Shown here: piece after piece, positions 61,498-64,000 of the stretch
Position numbering within the stretch: the first letter of the stretch is position 1
Layout of the letters: every line of letters begins with the position of its first letter
Assembly (NCBI RefSeq): GCF_025370935.1
Contig: NC_133482.1
Location: 16,906,181 to 16,970,180 of the forward strand
Direction: 5' to 3'
From: Choristoneura fumiferana
Taxonomy: Eukaryota > Arthropoda > Insecta > Lepidoptera > Tortricidae
DNA: 64,000 bases
The notes under the pieces: model-generated
What the model was told of the DNA's origin: nothing
The model's database searches: none
The model's input: the letters and a program-made list of their open reading frames with translations, nothing else
Position numbers and translations under genes: made by a program

Positions 61498-61916
61498 GCT
61501 AGCGAGTTTGTGCGAGTGGCAAAAAGTGGCGGGCGTACAAAGGACACAGACGCGATAATATTTCTATTCCGTTCGTTATTTGTATATTTCTGCTTGATAT
61601 TTTAATAATATCGGTACCTATATTCATCAATTTTAATACCATAAAAGGCGTATATTTTGGGACGCACGATATCCGGCAAGAAAGGATCTCCTATCTTTTA
61701 TCTATTACGAGAGCCCAGATTAGAAGTATAACGTATAGCAAAAAGAATCTTATTAAATTGGGTATCTACTTCAGTAATTATATATTAATTATATTATATA
61801 TCTTATTGTTTATACGAGTACAACGCAAAAAAAAGGAATTTAGTCATACTCGTTACATTTTGATGAGAGATACAAAGAGTGATAAAGCGAGAAAGAAGGG
61901 AAGAAGGGGAACGGTA
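61498..61916. other. AT-rich non-coding, nothing recognised
   Basis: Contains an ATTATATATTAATTATATTA palindrome near 61777. No frame or repeat partner. Confidence 0.4.
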
Positions 61917-62118
61917 CCAGCAGTGGTGTAGCGGTATAGCTCGCGGTACGGAATACCGAGGACCTGGGTTCGATTCCCAGTGCTGGTCTTATTTTTCTGG
62001 TTTTTCTGTGCATCTATATTTCAGTTTGTATTTTCAATTTAGGTTTTACGGGATGACCGTAAAAGTAAAAATTTTGTAATTGAAATAAAAAATACAAGAA
62101 GATTCCAAAAAAACAATC
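61917..62118 (+). mobile_element. SINE-2, reference monomer
   Basis: The tRNA-like head has A-box-like TAGCGGTATAG (61929-61939) and B box GGTTCGATTCC (61967-61977). It is followed by TCTTATTTTTCTGGTTTTTC, the ACGGGATGACCGTAAAAG block and the end GATTCCAAAAAAACAATCTT. All parts lie in one orientation. Confidence 0.85.
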
Positions 62119-62449
62119 TTAATGTAAAAGGAGCTTGTTAGTAAAAAAATTTTTTTTAATTAACCGTGCGAGCGCGGAGCGTCTCCGATTCCGTTTGTGC
62201 AAAAATATTTTTCGTTTGTCCAGCGGATGCTCAGCGTGGATCCGGCGGATGTCCGTTATTCTTTTTTGCAGGCTGCTTTTTCCCATCGAATCTCGTGAAT
62301 TTCTGTAAGCAGGTTTGATAATTATTTGTTTTTTATTCGGGCTGAAAACGTAAAAAATATTACTCTTTCAGTCATTATATAAAAACTCGCCTGTCCAACA
62401 GCTCACGAAACCACTAGTGGCTAGGGTAATATTCAGCGTTTTCGTTGCG
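62119..62449. other. Non-coding, nothing certain
   Basis: ACCGTGCGAGCGCGGAGCGT at 62164 is a GC-rich island followed by GCGGATG repeats (CCAGCGGATGCTCAGCGTGG, CCGGCGGATGTCCG). No gene or known element. Confidence 0.35.
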
Positions 62450-62566
62450 TTTTTTTTTTGTTCGACTGGATGGATGGCAAACGAGCAAGTGGGTCTCCTG
62501 ATGGTAAGAGATCACCACCGCCCATAAACAACTGCAACACCAGGGGTATTGCAGACGCGTTGCGTT
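62450..62566 (-). mobile_element. SINE-4, 5'-truncated minus copy
   Basis: A poly-T run, GTTCGACTGGATGGATGGCA and GTAAGAGATCACCACCGCCC, ending at GGTATTGCAGACGCGTTGCG. Only the 3' 115 bp are present. Confidence 0.75.
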
Positions 62567-63187
62567 TTTCGTCATTACCGTTCCGACAAGTTTACAATTA
62601 AGAGATGAAGGGTTAAATTTTTATGCTACTCAAGACAGTAAAACGCTTGAATATTCACTAGCATATGTAATTATTTGGTGATCCGAAGAAAACAGAAAAA
62701 AAAACAATGGAATGTGTCTCGTAGAAACATTTTTTCCAATAGCAAGCGCTGTTTGTTGACAGGTGTCCAGGAAATCGACACGACACGTGTCTTTATCCAA
62801 ACAAGTAGCCCCTGGCAATAATAGATACTAAGGGTCAGAATATAACGTAAGAAACGGGAGCGAAAGCAATTTGTCAACAAATAAGTTGCCTCAGTCTATT
62901 ACAGATCGCCCGATACGCTGAGTCCAAATATAAAATAAACGACAATTTTGTCCAAATCATATCAAGTAAGGATTATGTGTTAGTATTTGCAAAGGTTATT
63001 TTGTCTTTATGAATGTGTCCTTAGTATACAATGAAATAATACCTATAAACAATTACTTTGCTCACCCGCGATCTTACGATAGCTATTCTATGCAACAAAT
63101 GTGTGTTCATACAACTCTTCCACCTCCACACTGTAATAACACACATACTGATAAAGTTAGTTATTACTTACACAATTTTTTTTATAA
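62567..63187. other. AT-rich non-coding, nothing recognised
   Basis: No repeat partner or coding signature was seen. Confidence 0.4.
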
Positions 63188-63415
63188 TGTGAGAGAGAGA
63201 GAGAGAGAGAGAGAAACATTTATTTACACATATTCGATACACATAAAAATACATTAGATGGAAAAAATAAAAATAACATCGAATAGTATAAAGTGGACCC
63301 CACTCAGCATAGTGTTACGGCAAGCCGCAACGCTGTTTCTCAGTGGGACCCATTTAAAAACTAAAACATATAAAGACATACAACACACTATGACGACACG
63401 AACGCCAGCGGAAGG
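63188..63415 (-). mobile_element. Family N LINE 3' end with (GA)n
   Basis: GAGAGAGAGAGAGAGAGAGA (63191-63213), AACATTTATTTACACATATT and CGAATAGTATAAAGTGGACC. It is nearly identical to 25003-25205 through ACACACTATGACGACACGAA. Confidence 0.65.
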
Positions 63416-63664
63416 AAGTTCGCAAAAAAGCTTTCAATCCGGAAGCATATATGGCAACACTCGATCAGCTTAACTATTTTCGAAACAGTTAAACCTTGAC
63501 AAGTCAGACCAGGATTGTAGTGTTATATTTACAATAATTTCAATAATAATGACATTGTGATGCATTACAATAACTCTCAATAAACTATAAAAACAGTGCA
63601 AAAATAAAATAAACATTCCTGATTAAAGACTGTGTGGGAACACAGCCCGGCCCATCGCAAACCC

Positions 63665-63784
63665 GAGGCCGTATTGTCTAATGTTTCTGAAGTTCGCGAT
63701 CGCAATGAAATGACAGATTTCGCATACAAACACTGTCATTTGATTGCGATCACGAGCATCAGAAACGTTAGGCATTACGGCCTC
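63665..63784. mobile_element. 120-bp palindromic MITE, second copy
   Basis: GAGGCCGTATTGTCTAATGT pairs with AACGTTAGGCATTACGGCCTC, and GCGATCGCAATGAAATGACA pairs with TGTCATTTGATTGCGATC. It has the same length and core as 15976-16095. Confidence 0.8.
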
Positions 63785-63843
63785 TGTTCACGATAAGTGA
63801 AGGTACCGTCATTCTTTGAAAAAAAATAAAAAAAAAATATTTA

Positions 63844-64000
63844 GACGACCAGATGGCCTAGTGGTTAGAGAACCTGACTACGAAGCTTGAGGTCCCGGGT
63901 TCGATTCCCGTGTCGGGGCAGATATTTGTATGAAAAATACGAATGTTTGTTCTCGGGTCTTGGGTGTTTAATATGTATTTAAGTATGTATCTATATCTAT
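63844..64000 (+). mobile_element. SINE-3, cut by the window end
   Basis: GACGACCAGATGGCCTAGTG head, B box GGTTCGATTCC, body GGGGCAGATATTTGTATGAA and TTGTTCTCGGGTCTTGGGTG. It continues beyond base 64000. Confidence 0.85.

Overview
This is a stretch of insect genome, very probably a butterfly or moth (Lepidoptera). It is AT-rich, almost free of long open reading frames, and packed with short interspersed repeats of kinds I associate with lepidopteran genomes: tRNA-headed SINEs, RTE- and CR1/jockey-like LINE tails with (ATG)n, (ATGG)n or (ATAC)n ends, fold-back MITEs, and repeats carrying ACAG or GGAC microsatellites. I see no bacterial genes, operons, CRISPR array or rRNA. tRNA-like sequences occur only as SINE heads.

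One host coding exon is convincing: 59802-59934 on the plus strand. It is 133 bp, GC-rich at third codon positions, bounded by a pyrimidine-rich acceptor and a GTAACT donor, and encodes the first half of an immunoglobulin domain of the sidestep/nephrin-like cell-surface type. No other exon of that gene was recognised, so the window is best read as large repeat-filled introns or flanks around it. Two further stretches (31608-31735 and about 33200-33470) look faintly coding but are unidentified.

Layout. 1-7.7 kb: fold-back and microsatellite-associated repeats, including a 714-bp TA-flanked mariner-type element. 7.9-9.5 kb: a decayed CR1-like LINE with reverse transcriptase motifs. 9.5-16.5 kb: an AACCGGTT cluster, a SINE, fold-backs and two non-autonomous hAT-type elements, one with an 8-bp target duplication and a zinc-finger-like remnant. 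16.5-26 kb: LINE 3' ends, SINEs and a 1.6-kb element swollen by internal tandem repeats. 26-43 kb: several retroposons with perfect 11-14 bp target-site duplications, including two nearly identical RTE insertions. 43-57 kb: three copies of a 380-410 bp element of unknown class, more SINEs and fold-backs. 57-64 kb: the Ig exon in another dense SINE cluster.

The repeats interact. SINE-1 ends in a sequence like the RTE 3' end in the same window, and SINE-4 ends like a local LINE 3' end, consistent with SINEs borrowing LINE machinery. Nested insertions give a partial order of events. Family labels (SINE-1 to SINE-4, B to N) are local to this annotation; all calls come from reading the sequence, without database comparison.
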